This document shows, in pieces, positions 52,314-61,836 of a DNA stretch of 64,000 nucleotides (position 1 is the stretch's first letter; each line of letters starts with the position of its first letter). Source of the stretch: G963668605 sp963668605 (GTDB lineage Bacteria; Acidobacteriota; Terriglobia; Bryobacterales; Bryobacteraceae); contig OY764903.1 in NCBI GenBank assembly GCA_963668605.1, forward strand, positions 2,418,001-2,482,000. Reading direction: 5' to 3'. The notes below the pieces were generated by a model. The model had not been told where the DNA came from, ran no database searches, and worked only from the letters and a program-made list of their open reading frames with translations. Both the position numbers and the translations under genes were made by a program.

Positions 52314-53176
52314 TCAAAGCGTTTTGATCGAGATATTGCGCCAGCGGCACACAGCGCCGTCGGCCCAGCGGTCCTTTCCAAGTTTGTCGCTTGGTCCGTT
52401 GCTGTGAACCTCCAGCGCTATGTGGCCCTTGCGCCCTACTTTTTCCAGGGCCGCTTTCGGGTTCCATCCGGGCGCCTGCATCTTCGCCGTGTCGAGTTCG
52501 GCGATCTTTTCACCGTTGATCCACGTCGTGAGATGCGGTAGCTCGCCCGTCGATCGGATTCGGAAATGGTTCCAGTCGTTCAATTTCCAAATCCGGAGGA
52601 ATACCTCGACGGGGGCGGCAAAATCGAGCGGGACCGGTTTGTTCACGGGATTCGGCTCAACGGTTTCTGCGGAATGAGGCGGGTAGGCCGGCCCTGTTTG
52701 TCGGTTTCCGCAGTAAATCCGTAGGCCCAGGCGTGAAAACTGCCAAGCCCGTTGCCATAGAAGCCGCCGATGCCGCCGTTCGGCCTGTGATCGAGAAGGA
52801 CCTGAAATCCGATGTTGCCCTGCGGGTTCGTGCGCACCAGGATCCCGGTGTCCGCACGCCAGTCCGGCCGCGCTTCAATCTGCAGTTCAAAATCGCCGAA
52901 CGTCTCTTCGGTCACCAGATAAGAACCAATTCCCGATCCGGGGGGATCCTGGCCACCAATGAGCACACCGTCTTCAATTGTCCACTTACCGAGGCTTGGC
53001 TGGGCCAGCGCACGCGGCTGCCGCTTCCAGCCTCGCAGCGAAACGCCGTCGAATAAGGGCCGGAATCCATCGTTCTTTTGCGATGCGTCTTGCGCGCCGG
53101 CGCGAGTTGCAAGGCCGGCAAGCGTTAATCCTCCCATAAACAGGTCACGCCTTCGTATGGGATGTTCGTCTGACAT
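52314..53176 (-). pseudogene. DUF1080 gene with a frameshift, Tat leader
   Basis: The first part (53176 down to TGA at 52643) has a Tat leader (IRRRDLFMGGLTLAGLATRA) after AAGGAG. It then shows the DUF1080 fold: DGFRPLFDGVSLRGWKRQP, PDWRADTGILVRTNPQGNIGF. It ends with RLIPQKPLSRIP. The rest of the domain (VEVFLRIWKLNDWNHFRIRS, TWINGEKIAELD) lies in the -1 frame and starts with GTG in a GTGA overlap. The paralogue at 61837-62697 reads straight through. Either the gene is broken, or two coupled fragments are made. A sequencing error is the third possibility. Confidence 0.85.
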
Positions 53177-53192
53177 ATACACTCCTTGCGGA

Positions 53193-54080
53193 TCAGTCCT
53201 TCCTCGCTCTCGGCTGCATGCATTCTACACGCGTGCCGTCGGGATCGAACATATTGAACTGCCACCGCTCATCGTTACCAAATCTTGGTTCCGTGGGCTT
53301 CTGCCCGCGGTCGAGCGCTTCCTTGTAAGCCGGCTTGATCTCCGGCACTTCGAGAGAGAAGTGCCCGGCCATGCCGGCCTGCGCTCTCGTGAGTTTTGCA
53401 TCCGGAGGACGCACCGAAAGTTCCACGTAATCGCCGCCCGGTCCTGGCAGCCGCATGTGGACCAGTTGAGGGCTGCCGTCGTCGCGCTTGCGCACCCAGG
53501 ATTCCCGGAAGCCCATCTTTTCGTAAAACGCTTTTGCCGCAGGCAGGTCCGTCGTGACGATGCCGGCGTGCTCCAGGTGGGTTGAAATCCGCGTGGCGCC
53601 CAACGATTTACCCTCGTTCTCGCGGTACACCGAACCTGGCTGATATTGCATGAACTCCACGAATACAAGTTTTTGTCCCGGCGGGTTCATGATGACGAAG
53701 TGCCGGTCGTGATCGCGCGGACCCAACTTCACCGGGGTGGGCTTTAAGCCAAGCCGCTCGCAAATATCCCGCGCCTTTTCCACGTCCGCGGTAATGAAGC
53801 CGATGTGCATCAACAGCGGCCTGTTTTCCTCCGACTGCGGGATGCCTGGGAATATCTCAATGAATTGCCTGTCATTAACCTTGAAAAAAGCCATGGCGAG
53901 GCGGCCGTCTTCCGGCGCCTTGAAATCGAAGGCCTCATCGAACCCGAGGACGCCCTTGTAGAACGCACGGCTTTTTTCGATATCGGAAACCCGCACCGCC
54001 ACATGCGCCATTCCGAGCAAGGGAAGTTCTTCCGCGAAAGCCGCGGCGCATAACAGGAGCAAGCCAATCAGAGTTTTCAT
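53193..54080 (-). CDS. Exported two-domain VOC (glyoxalase-fold) protein
   Basis: The 295-residue protein starts at ATG 54080 with MKTLIGLLLLCAAAFAEELP, a Sec signal peptide. Two vicinal-oxygen-chelate domains follow: GMAHVAVRVSDIEKSRAFYKGVLGFDEA (about 22-150) and EHAGIVTTDLPAAKAFYEKMGFRESW (about 165-285). DPDGTRVECMQP is the usual end of a VOC domain. Possible metal ligands are His in MAHVAV and Glu in FIEIF or VECMQP. The family includes isomerases, epimerases and dioxygenases. Export is unusual for it. It lies 57 bases after another exported VOC gene and 16 before the broken DUF1080 gene, in one operon. Confidence 0.82.
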   Translation of the reverse strand: MKTLIGLLLLCAAAFAEELPLLGMAHVAVRVSDIEKSRAFYKGVLGFDEAFDFKAPEDGRLAMAFFKVNDRQFIEIFPGIPQSEENRPLLMHIGFITADVEKARDICERLGLKPTPVKLGPRDHDRHFVIMNPPGQKLVFVEFMQYQPGSVYRENEGKSLGATRISTHLEHAGIVTTDLPAAKAFYEKMGFRESWVRKRDDGSPQLVHMRLPGPGGDYVELSVRPPDAKLTRAQAGMAGHFSLEVPEIKPAYKEALDRGQKPTEPRFGNDERWQFNMFDPDGTRVECMQPRARKD

Positions 54081-54137
54081 GTCAGAAGACCAATACAACA
54101 CTGAGGATAGCGATTTTCTTCATGCTAAACACGTCGT

Positions 54138-54665
54138 CTATTTTTTGCCATCCGGGTGGAGTAGCTCCAGCGTCACTCCCAGCAGCGCCTTACTGTCGAG
54201 ATAGGTGTAGCTGCCCGTATCTGCATCGAACCGTCCCTGATGCGATACCGGCATACCCATGCCAGCGACGCGTTTCACCGTCCCTTCGAGGTCTTGTACA
54301 CGAAACGCGATATGCTGCACTCCTTCACCGTTCTTGTCGAGATATTCCCGCCAGCTCGTATCGGGCCCGAGAGGCTCCATGATTTCGAGGCCCAGTTGCC
54401 CGATCCTGAAGAAGGCGATCTTCGCCTGGCCTGTGGCGGGCCGGCCGTGAAACGTCATCTTTACTTCGCCACCTGGCCGGGTAGTGTGGATGGCCGGCGG
54501 ATTCACGCCCAGGAGCGCGGCCCAACGTTTGCTCGTGGCTTCTACATCACGGCATACGATCGCGACCTGGACGATGTTCTGCATTCCCGGATCGATCTCC
54601 GCCGGAGCCTGTAGCGCAACGGCTGTCGAACATACGATCAGCATCGAAACGCATAGTGTTTTCAT
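54138..54665 (-). CDS. Exported single-domain VOC protein
   Basis: The 175-residue protein has a signal peptide (MKTLCVSMLIVCSTAVALQA). A methylmalonyl-CoA-epimerase-like VOC fold follows: QNIVQVAIVCRDVEATSKRWAALLG, AFFRIGQLGLEIMEPLGPDTSWREYLDKNGEGVQHIAF, GVTLELL. Gln, His and Glu in the positions Q, GVQHIAF and LELL could bind a metal as in epimerases. It follows the TonB receptor by 12 bases and belongs to the same operon. A periplasmic isomerase or epimerase role on a saccharide derivative is plausible but unproven. Confidence 0.82.
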   Translation of the reverse strand: MKTLCVSMLIVCSTAVALQAPAEIDPGMQNIVQVAIVCRDVEATSKRWAALLGVNPPAIHTTRPGGEVKMTFHGRPATGQAKIAFFRIGQLGLEIMEPLGPDTSWREYLDKNGEGVQHIAFRVQDLEGTVKRVAGMGMPVSHQGRFDADTGSYTYLDSKALLGVTLELLHPDGKK

Positions 54666-54677
54666 TACATCCTCGCT

Positions 54678-57600
54678 TCAGAAACGGAATTTCACCGCTA
54701 GGGCCACGCGGCGGGGTTGACCGGTTGCCGTAGTGATGGTGCCGAAATTGGCATTAGTGTTCGCGCCAGTTGCATAGTTCAGTGAGAGCGCGGTGTTGGG
54801 ATTGCCGGGATTGAAGTGGTTGAACATGTTGTACGCTTCGGCACGGAACTCCAGTACCCGGGATTCCCTCCCCAGCCGTATGTCCTTCAACATGCTGAAG
54901 TCGAAGTTCTGGAACCCGGGCCCGTGGAACAACGTCGGTGGGGTGTTGCCGATGCCCAGCGACGTAGCCGGCGGAAGCGTGAAGTTGGCGGCGTTGAGCG
55001 GGACATACCGCCCGTTCGGGGCGGTAGCCGGAAGCGCGCTTCCGGCGGAAAGAAATGGATTACTGCCATCCATCTGGCAGCGGAACGGGATACCGCCAGT
55101 GGGAGTGCCGGTCCAATAACCAATCGGGGCGCCCTGTGCCGTGCAGTTGACCGTCAAAGGGGTTCCCGAGAGAAACTTGGTGATGCCGTTGAATCGCCAG
55201 CCGTCGAGTAGCACTTTCGTGACTGGGTTCTTCCAGATGCGGCTGCCGTTGGGAACCCGGTAGGAATAGTTCACGTTGACCACTTGCGGCCGGGAGTTGG
55301 CGACCTCGGCGTAGCTCAACGAGTCGGGAGTCCACGGCCCGCGCGTGTAGCTCATAGTCTTGGACCAGGTCCAGTTGGCGCCGAACTGCAGGCGTTTGCC
55401 GAAGCGCCGGTTCACCTGCGTTTGCAGCGAGTTGTAGTTGGCTGCGCCGCAACTGCACGTGGTGTTGATCGCGCCGTAGCCCAAAGTGGGCCGTATGAGG
55501 TTGGCTGTGTAGAACGCCTTGCCCCCGGTAGTGGGGTCCAGGTACGCAGGGTTGGCGCCCGCGGAAGGAGTCCACGTCGTGTACGGCGCGACGCCGTTGG
55601 CATCCAACTGGACGAACTTGTTGTGCACCACGTTGCCCACGTAGGCAACGTCGAGGATCATGCCTCTGCCGAGATTCCGCTGGATACCGAAGCTCCAATT
55701 GTAGGTGGACGGATTCTTGTAGCTGGGCCCCGCGAATACGTTCTGAGGGCTCAGGAAGCCCAAGGCGGTCGGCAGTTGCGCGAAGGTGTTGTTGTAGTAC
55801 ACCGGCGCCTGAAAATCCGGAGGCGCCGTCATCGGGCCGCTGCTGATGTCGGTGTTTAGCGCTCGGCTATAGAAGATCCCGAAGCCGCCGCGAAGCGCCA
55901 GCTTGCCATTCCCCAGTACATCCCAGGCGAAGCCCACGCGCGGACTCGTCGTGATGCCTGGGTTCGCGAACGCGATGTTTTGGCTCTGCACCATGCCCGA
56001 GTACGGACTGCCATCGGCGGGATAGCTCAACGGATCAAAGGATCCGCCCCGGGCGAGTTGGTAGGCCGCGCCGGTCACGCGGTTCACCGAAACATTCTTC
56101 CCATTTACGACGGCCGGGTAGAGAAGCTGTCCCGCCTTGGCGGGGTCGTACTGAGCGCGGTCATACAGGCCCAACGTGGCTCTCTCCGCGCTATTTGTCC
56201 CTGGGTACTGAAATCGGATCCCGAGGTCCAGGGTCACCCGCCGGCTCACGCGCCAAGCATCCTGAAAGTACCACTCTGGCTGGTTATAGTGAGCGTGGTT
56301 CACTAACGACCGGTTGTCCTCGCCGTAGGCCTGCACATTCCCGAGAAGAAGATTGGAAAATGGGTATCCGGTGTCGTAGGGGTTGGCCGTGTCGGAGCCA
56401 AAATAGTAGGTGCCGTTGGTCCCGTAAGTAAATGGCAGCGTATTGTTCCGTGCCATGCGCTCGAGGTAGAAACCTAATTTCACGGAGTGGCTTCCGTGGA
56501 TCCACGAAACGTTATCGATAATATTGAAGACCTGATCGGTGAGCTGCATCGGGAAGAAAGGGCCGAAGGCGAAGACGGGTGGGTTTGTGATCCCCTGGCC
56601 TGCCGATTGGGGATTGAGATTGGCGAACCGGATATTGGGGATGAGGTTGTACGTGTTGTTGTTATAGATATTGGGCAGAGCGATCGGCCGGCCATCAGCC
56701 CCCTTGAGTGCGGAAAGCTGGTTTGCCGCCAACCCTGCTTGAGTGCTGGCCTGGGTTGACACATGGAAGCGATTGATGCCTGCGGTGAACTCATTAACCA
56801 GATTGGGGCGGAACGTGTGAATTACCGTGGCCACCGCACCGGCGGATTGGACTGCCCAGTCCCCCGCCATCTGCCCCCAGGTCGAGGTGACAGTATGAGT
56901 CGCGCCGAAGCCTCTTCCGGACTGGTAATCATTGAGCAAGCGCACGAAAGCTTGCGTTCTGGGAGCCACATTGTAGTCGAGGCGTAGAATTCTATCCTCA
57001 CGCTGGTTCTTGAGGCTGAATTGGTAAAGGGAATTATACTGGCGCTGCCCGGTCATGTCCGACACGGACGGGACAGGGAACAGATTGAGCATCGCAAGCC
57101 CCTCCCGCGAGATCCGGCTGGCGGGCATGATGTTGCCCGGAAACTGTAGCCCGTTCGTCGGGTCCTTGACGGCTATCAGCTTGCCGGTGGTGGTGGCGGT
57201 TTGCGAAAAGTCGCCACTCCGTTCCAGAGACGTGGGCATGGTCTGCTTGCCCAGATTGCCTGGAGTCAAGAACCGGAGATAGTCTTCCGAGAAAAAGAAA
57301 AATAGCTTCGTGCGGCTCTTGTTGAAACGCGTACCGGGGATGAGCAGCGGCCCGCCGAAGGTGCCTCCGGGATTGTTATACCGGTAAAACGGTCTAGCTA
57401 AGCCCGCTTGGTTATTGAAATAAGCGTTGGCGTTGAGAAACTCGTTCCGAAAGAAGAAATACGAACTGCCATGGAACTGGTTCGTGCCGTTTTTGATGCT
57501 TAGGCTCATCTGTCCGCCGGCGCGTCCTCCATATTCAGCGGAGTAGCTGGAGACCATTACCCTGACTTCGGCGACAGCGTCCATGCTGGGCGCGAGATTG

Positions 57601-58238
57601 CCGCTATATGTGGCATTGCCCGATTCCTGGCTCTTGATGCCGTCCAGCGAGATATTCAACTTCTCGCTCTGGCCGCCGTTGATGGTCGGCATGCCCGAGT
57701 TATTGCCCGGTACGTCGTGGGCATTCAGGTCGACGACGCCCGGCAGGCTTTGCATCAACCCCATAAAATCGCGGCCCGGAATAGGTGTGTTCTCGATCTG
57801 TGTAGCGTTGACCAGAACGGAGCGGTCGGAACTGTCGGTGGACACGCGCGCGGAGTCGGCCTGGACCGTGACCGTGCTGCTCACGTCACCGACCTCGAGC
57901 CGGATATCATGCAGCGCCACCTTCTCTTGCGAGCTGACATTGATGGCCTTCTGATCGTAAGACTTGAAGCCCGGAAACGCGATATGGACGCTGTAATCGC
58001 CCGGCACCAAATCCGTGAAGATAAAGCTACCGTTCGACTCGGTCGTGAAACTGCGCACCTGCCGGGTGAGATCGTTGCTTAATTGAACTGTGGCGCCGGC
58101 GATCACCGATCCGCCCGGATCGACCGTGGTTCCGGAAATCTGGCCCGTGACGCTTTGGGCCAGGGCCGCGGGCAGCGCGGACAACAATAGAAGCAATTGA
58201 AAAATAACAATTCGAATAGTTCTCACAAGAATCTCCAT
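54678..58238 (-). CDS. Oar-like TonB-dependent receptor (copy 1 of tandem pair)
   Basis: The 1186-residue outer-membrane protein has a signal peptide, the carboxypeptidase-regulatory-like domain (QISGTTVDPGGSVIAGATVQ), a plug (IPGRDFMGLMQSLPGVVDLN, GGQSEKLNISLDGIKSQ) and a barrel ending in ALAVKFRF. It aligns end to end with the neighbour at 58279-61827, with scattered substitutions. The C-terminal 400 residues are nearly identical and the DNA also matches over long blocks. Both carry the odd motif TTCSCGAANYN. The gene is followed 12 bases later by the exported VOC gene. The ligand is probably a large saccharide, inferred from neighbours. Confidence 0.93.
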   Translation of the reverse strand: MEILVRTIRIVIFQLLLLLSALPAALAQSVTGQISGTTVDPGGSVIAGATVQLSNDLTRQVRSFTTESNGSFIFTDLVPGDYSVHIAFPGFKSYDQKAINVSSQEKVALHDIRLEVGDVSSTVTVQADSARVSTDSSDRSVLVNATQIENTPIPGRDFMGLMQSLPGVVDLNAHDVPGNNSGMPTINGGQSEKLNISLDGIKSQESGNATYSGNLAPSMDAVAEVRVMVSSYSAEYGGRAGGQMSLSIKNGTNQFHGSSYFFFRNEFLNANAYFNNQAGLARPFYRYNNPGGTFGGPLLIPGTRFNKSRTKLFFFFSEDYLRFLTPGNLGKQTMPTSLERSGDFSQTATTTGKLIAVKDPTNGLQFPGNIMPASRISREGLAMLNLFPVPSVSDMTGQRQYNSLYQFSLKNQREDRILRLDYNVAPRTQAFVRLLNDYQSGRGFGATHTVTSTWGQMAGDWAVQSAGAVATVIHTFRPNLVNEFTAGINRFHVSTQASTQAGLAANQLSALKGADGRPIALPNIYNNNTYNLIPNIRFANLNPQSAGQGITNPPVFAFGPFFPMQLTDQVFNIIDNVSWIHGSHSVKLGFYLERMARNNTLPFTYGTNGTYYFGSDTANPYDTGYPFSNLLLGNVQAYGEDNRSLVNHAHYNQPEWYFQDAWRVSRRVTLDLGIRFQYPGTNSAERATLGLYDRAQYDPAKAGQLLYPAVVNGKNVSVNRVTGAAYQLARGGSFDPLSYPADGSPYSGMVQSQNIAFANPGITTSPRVGFAWDVLGNGKLALRGGFGIFYSRALNTDISSGPMTAPPDFQAPVYYNNTFAQLPTALGFLSPQNVFAGPSYKNPSTYNWSFGIQRNLGRGMILDVAYVGNVVHNKFVQLDANGVAPYTTWTPSAGANPAYLDPTTGGKAFYTANLIRPTLGYGAINTTCSCGAANYNSLQTQVNRRFGKRLQFGANWTWSKTMSYTRGPWTPDSLSYAEVANSRPQVVNVNYSYRVPNGSRIWKNPVTKVLLDGWRFNGITKFLSGTPLTVNCTAQGAPIGYWTGTPTGGIPFRCQMDGSNPFLSAGSALPATAPNGRYVPLNAANFTLPPATSLGIGNTPPTLFHGPGFQNFDFSMLKDIRLGRESRVLEFRAEAYNMFNHFNPGNPNTALSLNYATGANTNANFGTITTATGQPRRVALAVKFRF

Positions 58239-58278
58239 GACGTTAGGTCCGAAATTAGGTTAGCCATGCACGCTCGTT

Positions 58279-61200
58279 TCAGAAACGGAATTTCACCGCC
58301 AGGGCCACGCGCCGGGGTTGGCCGATTTCCGTGGTGATGGTGCCGAAATTTGCATTGGTGTTCACGCCAGTCGCGTAGTTCAGCGACAGCGCGGTATTGG
58401 GATTGCCGGGGTTGAAGTGGTTGAACACGTTATACGCTTCGGCACGGAACTCCAGTACCCGCGATTCCTTCCCCAGCCGTATGTCCTTCAATATGCTGAA
58501 GTCGAAGTTCTGGAATCCGGACCCGTGGAACAACGTTGGCGGGGTGTTGCCGATGCCCAGTGACGTAGCCGGCGGAAGCGTGAAGTTGGCGGCGTTGAGC
58601 GGGACATACCGCCCGCCCGGAGCATTAGCGGGGACAGCGCTTCCGGCAGGAAGAAACGGATTGCTGCTGTCCATCTGGCAGCGGAATGGGATTCCGCCGG
58701 TGGGCGTGCCGGTCCAATAACCAATCGGTGCGCCCTGTGCTGTGCAGTTGACCGTCAAAGGGGTTCCGGAGAGGATCTTGGTGATGCCGTTGAAGCGCCA
58801 GCCGTCGAGCAGCACTTTCGTGACCGGGTTCTTCCAGATGCGGCTGCCGTCGGGAACCCGGTAGGAATAGTTCACGTTGACCACTCGCGGCCGGGAATTG
58901 GCGACCTCGGCGTAGCTCAACGAGTCGGGAGTCCACGGCCCGCGCGTGTAGCTCATGGTCTTCGACCAAGTCAAGTTGGCGCCGAACTGCAGGCGTTTGC
59001 CGAAGCGCCGGTTCACCTGCGTTTGCAGCGAGTTGTAGTTGGCTGCGCCGCAACTGCACGTGGTGTTGATCGCGCCGTAGCCCACAGTCGGCCGAATGAG
59101 GTTGGCTGTGTAGAACGCCTTGCCCCCGGTGGTGGGGTCCACGTACGCACGGTTGGCGCCCACAGAAGGAGTCCACGTCGTGTACGGCGCGACGCCATTG
59201 GCATCCAACTGGACGAACTTGTTATGCACAACGTTGCCAACATAGGCAACGTCGAGGATTATGCCCTTGCCAAGATTCCGCTGGATGCCGAAGCTCCAAT
59301 TGTAAGTGGATGGATTTTTGTAGCTGGGCCCCGCGAATACGTTCTGAGGGCTCAGGAATCCCAGAGCGGTCGGCAGTTGCGTGAACGAGTTGTTGTAGTA
59401 CAGCGGCGCCTGGAAAACCGGAGGCGCCGTGATGGGACCGCTGCTGATGTCGGTATTCAAAGCGCGGCTGTAGAAAATGCCGAAGCCGCCGCGCAGCGCC
59501 AATTTTCCATTCCCCAGCACGTCCCACGCGAAGCCCGCGCGCGGCCCCACGGTCAGGCCCGGGGTGGCGAATGCGGTGTCCCTGCTCTGCACCATGCCGG
59601 AGTACGGACTGCCGTTGGCGGAGTAGCTCAACGGATCGAAAGATCCGCCGCGGGCAAGCTGATAGACCGCACCAGTCACGCGGTTCGCCGACACGTTCTG
59701 CCCGTTTACCACGGCTGGGTAGAGAAGCTGCCCGGACTTGTTGACGTCGTAATTGCCGCGGTCGAACAGGCCTAGCGTGGCCCCCTCCGCGCTGTTGGTC
59801 CCGGGATACTGGAACCGGATCCCGAGGTCCAGCGTCACCCGTCGGCTCACGCGCCAGGAATCCTGAACGTACCACTCGGGCTGATTATAGTGGGCGTGAT
59901 TCCAAAACACCTGGCTATCCTCGCCGTAGGCTTGCACGGTCCCGAGAAGAAGATTGGATGTCGGGTATCCAGTGTCATAGGGGTTGGCCGTGTCGGAGCC
60001 GAAATAATACGTGCCCATGGTGCCGTAGGTGAAGGGCATGACATTGTTCCGGGCCATGCGCTCCAGATAGAAACCGGCCTTCACGGAATGCTTCCCCTTG
60101 ATCCAGGCGACGTTGTCGGTCACGTTGAGCACCTGGTCGGTGAGTTGCATCGGAAAGAAGCCGTCGAAGGCGAAAACGGGAGGGTTCGTGATCCCCTGGC
60201 CCGCCGATTGGGGGTTCAGCGTGGCGAACCGGATATTGGGAAGAAGGTTGTACGGGTTATTGTTGTAGATCTTGGGCAGGGCGATCGGCCGGCCATCGGC
60301 TCCCTTGAGCGCGGAAAGCTGGTTCGCTGCCAGCCCGGCCGGGGTGCTGGCCTGGCTTGTCTCATAGGAGCGATTAACACCGACGGTGAACTCATTGACG
60401 AGGTTCGGGCGGAACGTATGGATAATCGTGGCCACCGCTCCGGCGGATTGGACTGCCCAGTCCGCCGCCATCTGCCCCCATGTGGAAGTGACCGTATGAA
60501 CTGCGCCAAAGCCTCTCCCGGACTGGTAGTCGTTGATCAGGCGCACGAAGGCTTGCGTCCTGGGCGCCACATTGTAGTCGAGGCGAAGGATTCTATCCTC
60601 GCGCTGGTTCTGGCGGCTGAACTGGTAAAGAGAATTGTACTGGCGCTGTCCGGTCGCGTCCTTCGCGGACGGGACCGGGAAAAGGTTCAGGATGGCAAGC
60701 CCCGCCGGCGAGATCCGGCTGGCGGGCATGATGTTGCCCGGAAACTGTTGTCCGCTGGTTGGATCCTTTACCGGTATCAGTCTGCCGGTGGTCGTGCTGG
60801 TTTGCGAAAAATCGCCGCTCCGTTCCAGGGACGTCGGCATCGTCTGCTTGCTCAGATTGCTCGGAGTCAAAAACCGGAGATAGTCTTCCGAAAAGAAGAA
60901 AAACAGCTTCGTGCGGCTCTTGTTGAAGCCCGTGCCGGGGATAAGCAGCGGCCCGCCGAAGGTCCCTCCGGGATTGTTATACCGGTAAAACGGCTTGGCC
61001 AGCCCCGTCTGGTTGTTGAAATAGTTGTTGGCGTTGAGAAACTCGTTCCGGAAGAAGAAATACGTACTGCCATGGAACTGGTTCGTGCCGTTCTTGACGG
61101 TTACGCTCATCTGTCCGCCGGCGCGCCCTCCATACTCGGCGGAGTAGCTGGAGATCATCACCCTGACTTCGGCAATGGCGTCCATGCTGGGCGAGATGTT

Positions 61201-61827
61201 GCCACTATAGCCGGTGTTGCCCGAGTCCTGGCTCTTGATGCCGTCCAGCGAGATATTCAACTTCTCGCTCTGGCCGCCGTTGATGGTCGGCATCCCCGCG
61301 TTATACCCGCGTGCGTCGTGGGGGTTGAGATCCACCACGCCCGGTAGGCTCTCCATCAACCCCATAAAGTCGCGGCCCGGAATGGGAGTGTTCTCGATCT
61401 GGGTGGTGTTGACCAAGACGGAGCGGTCGGAACTGTCCGTAGCCACATGCGCGGAGTCGGACTGGACCGTAACCGTGCTGCTCACGTCGCCGACCTCGAG
61501 CCGGATATCATGCAGCGCGACTTTCTCCTGCGAACTGACATTGACGGCCTTCTGATCGTAAGACTTGAAGCCCGGGAACTCGATATGGACGCTATAATCG
61601 CCTGGCACCAAATCCGTGAAGAGAAAGCTGCCTCTCGACTCGGTCGTGAAACTGCGCACTTGCCTGGTGAGATCGTTGCTCAACTGAACCGTGGCGCCGG
61701 CGATCACGGCTCCGCCCGGATCGACTACGGCTCCGGAAATCTGGCCCGTGACGCTTTGGGCCAGGGCTGCGGGCAGCGCTGCCAGTAAGAGAAGCACAAC
61801 AAATGCGATGATTCGATTGGTTGTCAC
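58279..61827 (-). CDS. Oar-like TonB-dependent receptor (copy 2 of tandem pair)
   Basis: The 1182-residue protein is organised like its neighbour: signal peptide ending LPAALAQS, regulatory-like domain, plug with IPGRDFMGLMESLPGVVDLN, barrel, and final ALAVKFRF. Differences concentrate in loops (for example HDARGYNAGMP against HDVPGNNSGMP, and SQVFWNHAHYNQ against NRSLVNHAHYNQ), which could alter ligand choice. It lies 40 bases before copy 1 in transcription order and 9 bases after the DUF1080 gene. The pair may widen the range of ligands or raise dose. Confidence 0.93.
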   Translation of the reverse strand: MTTNRIIAFVVLLLLAALPAALAQSVTGQISGAVVDPGGAVIAGATVQLSNDLTRQVRSFTTESRGSFLFTDLVPGDYSVHIEFPGFKSYDQKAVNVSSQEKVALHDIRLEVGDVSSTVTVQSDSAHVATDSSDRSVLVNTTQIENTPIPGRDFMGLMESLPGVVDLNPHDARGYNAGMPTINGGQSEKLNISLDGIKSQDSGNTGYSGNISPSMDAIAEVRVMISSYSAEYGGRAGGQMSVTVKNGTNQFHGSTYFFFRNEFLNANNYFNNQTGLAKPFYRYNNPGGTFGGPLLIPGTGFNKSRTKLFFFFSEDYLRFLTPSNLSKQTMPTSLERSGDFSQTSTTTGRLIPVKDPTSGQQFPGNIMPASRISPAGLAILNLFPVPSAKDATGQRQYNSLYQFSRQNQREDRILRLDYNVAPRTQAFVRLINDYQSGRGFGAVHTVTSTWGQMAADWAVQSAGAVATIIHTFRPNLVNEFTVGVNRSYETSQASTPAGLAANQLSALKGADGRPIALPKIYNNNPYNLLPNIRFATLNPQSAGQGITNPPVFAFDGFFPMQLTDQVLNVTDNVAWIKGKHSVKAGFYLERMARNNVMPFTYGTMGTYYFGSDTANPYDTGYPTSNLLLGTVQAYGEDSQVFWNHAHYNQPEWYVQDSWRVSRRVTLDLGIRFQYPGTNSAEGATLGLFDRGNYDVNKSGQLLYPAVVNGQNVSANRVTGAVYQLARGGSFDPLSYSANGSPYSGMVQSRDTAFATPGLTVGPRAGFAWDVLGNGKLALRGGFGIFYSRALNTDISSGPITAPPVFQAPLYYNNSFTQLPTALGFLSPQNVFAGPSYKNPSTYNWSFGIQRNLGKGIILDVAYVGNVVHNKFVQLDANGVAPYTTWTPSVGANRAYVDPTTGGKAFYTANLIRPTVGYGAINTTCSCGAANYNSLQTQVNRRFGKRLQFGANLTWSKTMSYTRGPWTPDSLSYAEVANSRPRVVNVNYSYRVPDGSRIWKNPVTKVLLDGWRFNGITKILSGTPLTVNCTAQGAPIGYWTGTPTGGIPFRCQMDSSNPFLPAGSAVPANAPGGRYVPLNAANFTLPPATSLGIGNTPPTLFHGSGFQNFDFSILKDIRLGKESRVLEFRAEAYNVFNHFNPGNPNTALSLNYATGVNTNANFGTITTEIGQPRRVALAVKFRF

Positions 61828-61836
61828 AAAACCACC

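Larger units (their letters stand above)
54678..61827 (-). repeat. Tandem duplication of a ~3.55-kb receptor gene
   Basis: The two receptor genes form direct repeats offset by about 3.6 kb. The 3' halves match best, for example around 55371-55480 and 58971-59080, which suggests gene conversion or recent duplication. Recombination between them would delete one copy. Confidence 0.85.

Noticed and set aside
57903..57911. GATATCAT inside the receptor genes as operator sites
   Set aside because: It falls in conserved coding sequence and recurs at the same place in the paralogue near 61503.
59890..61347. Long plus-strand frame inside the second TonB receptor
   Set aside because: It is antisense to a well-supported receptor and reads as low-complexity Gly/Arg/His without domains.
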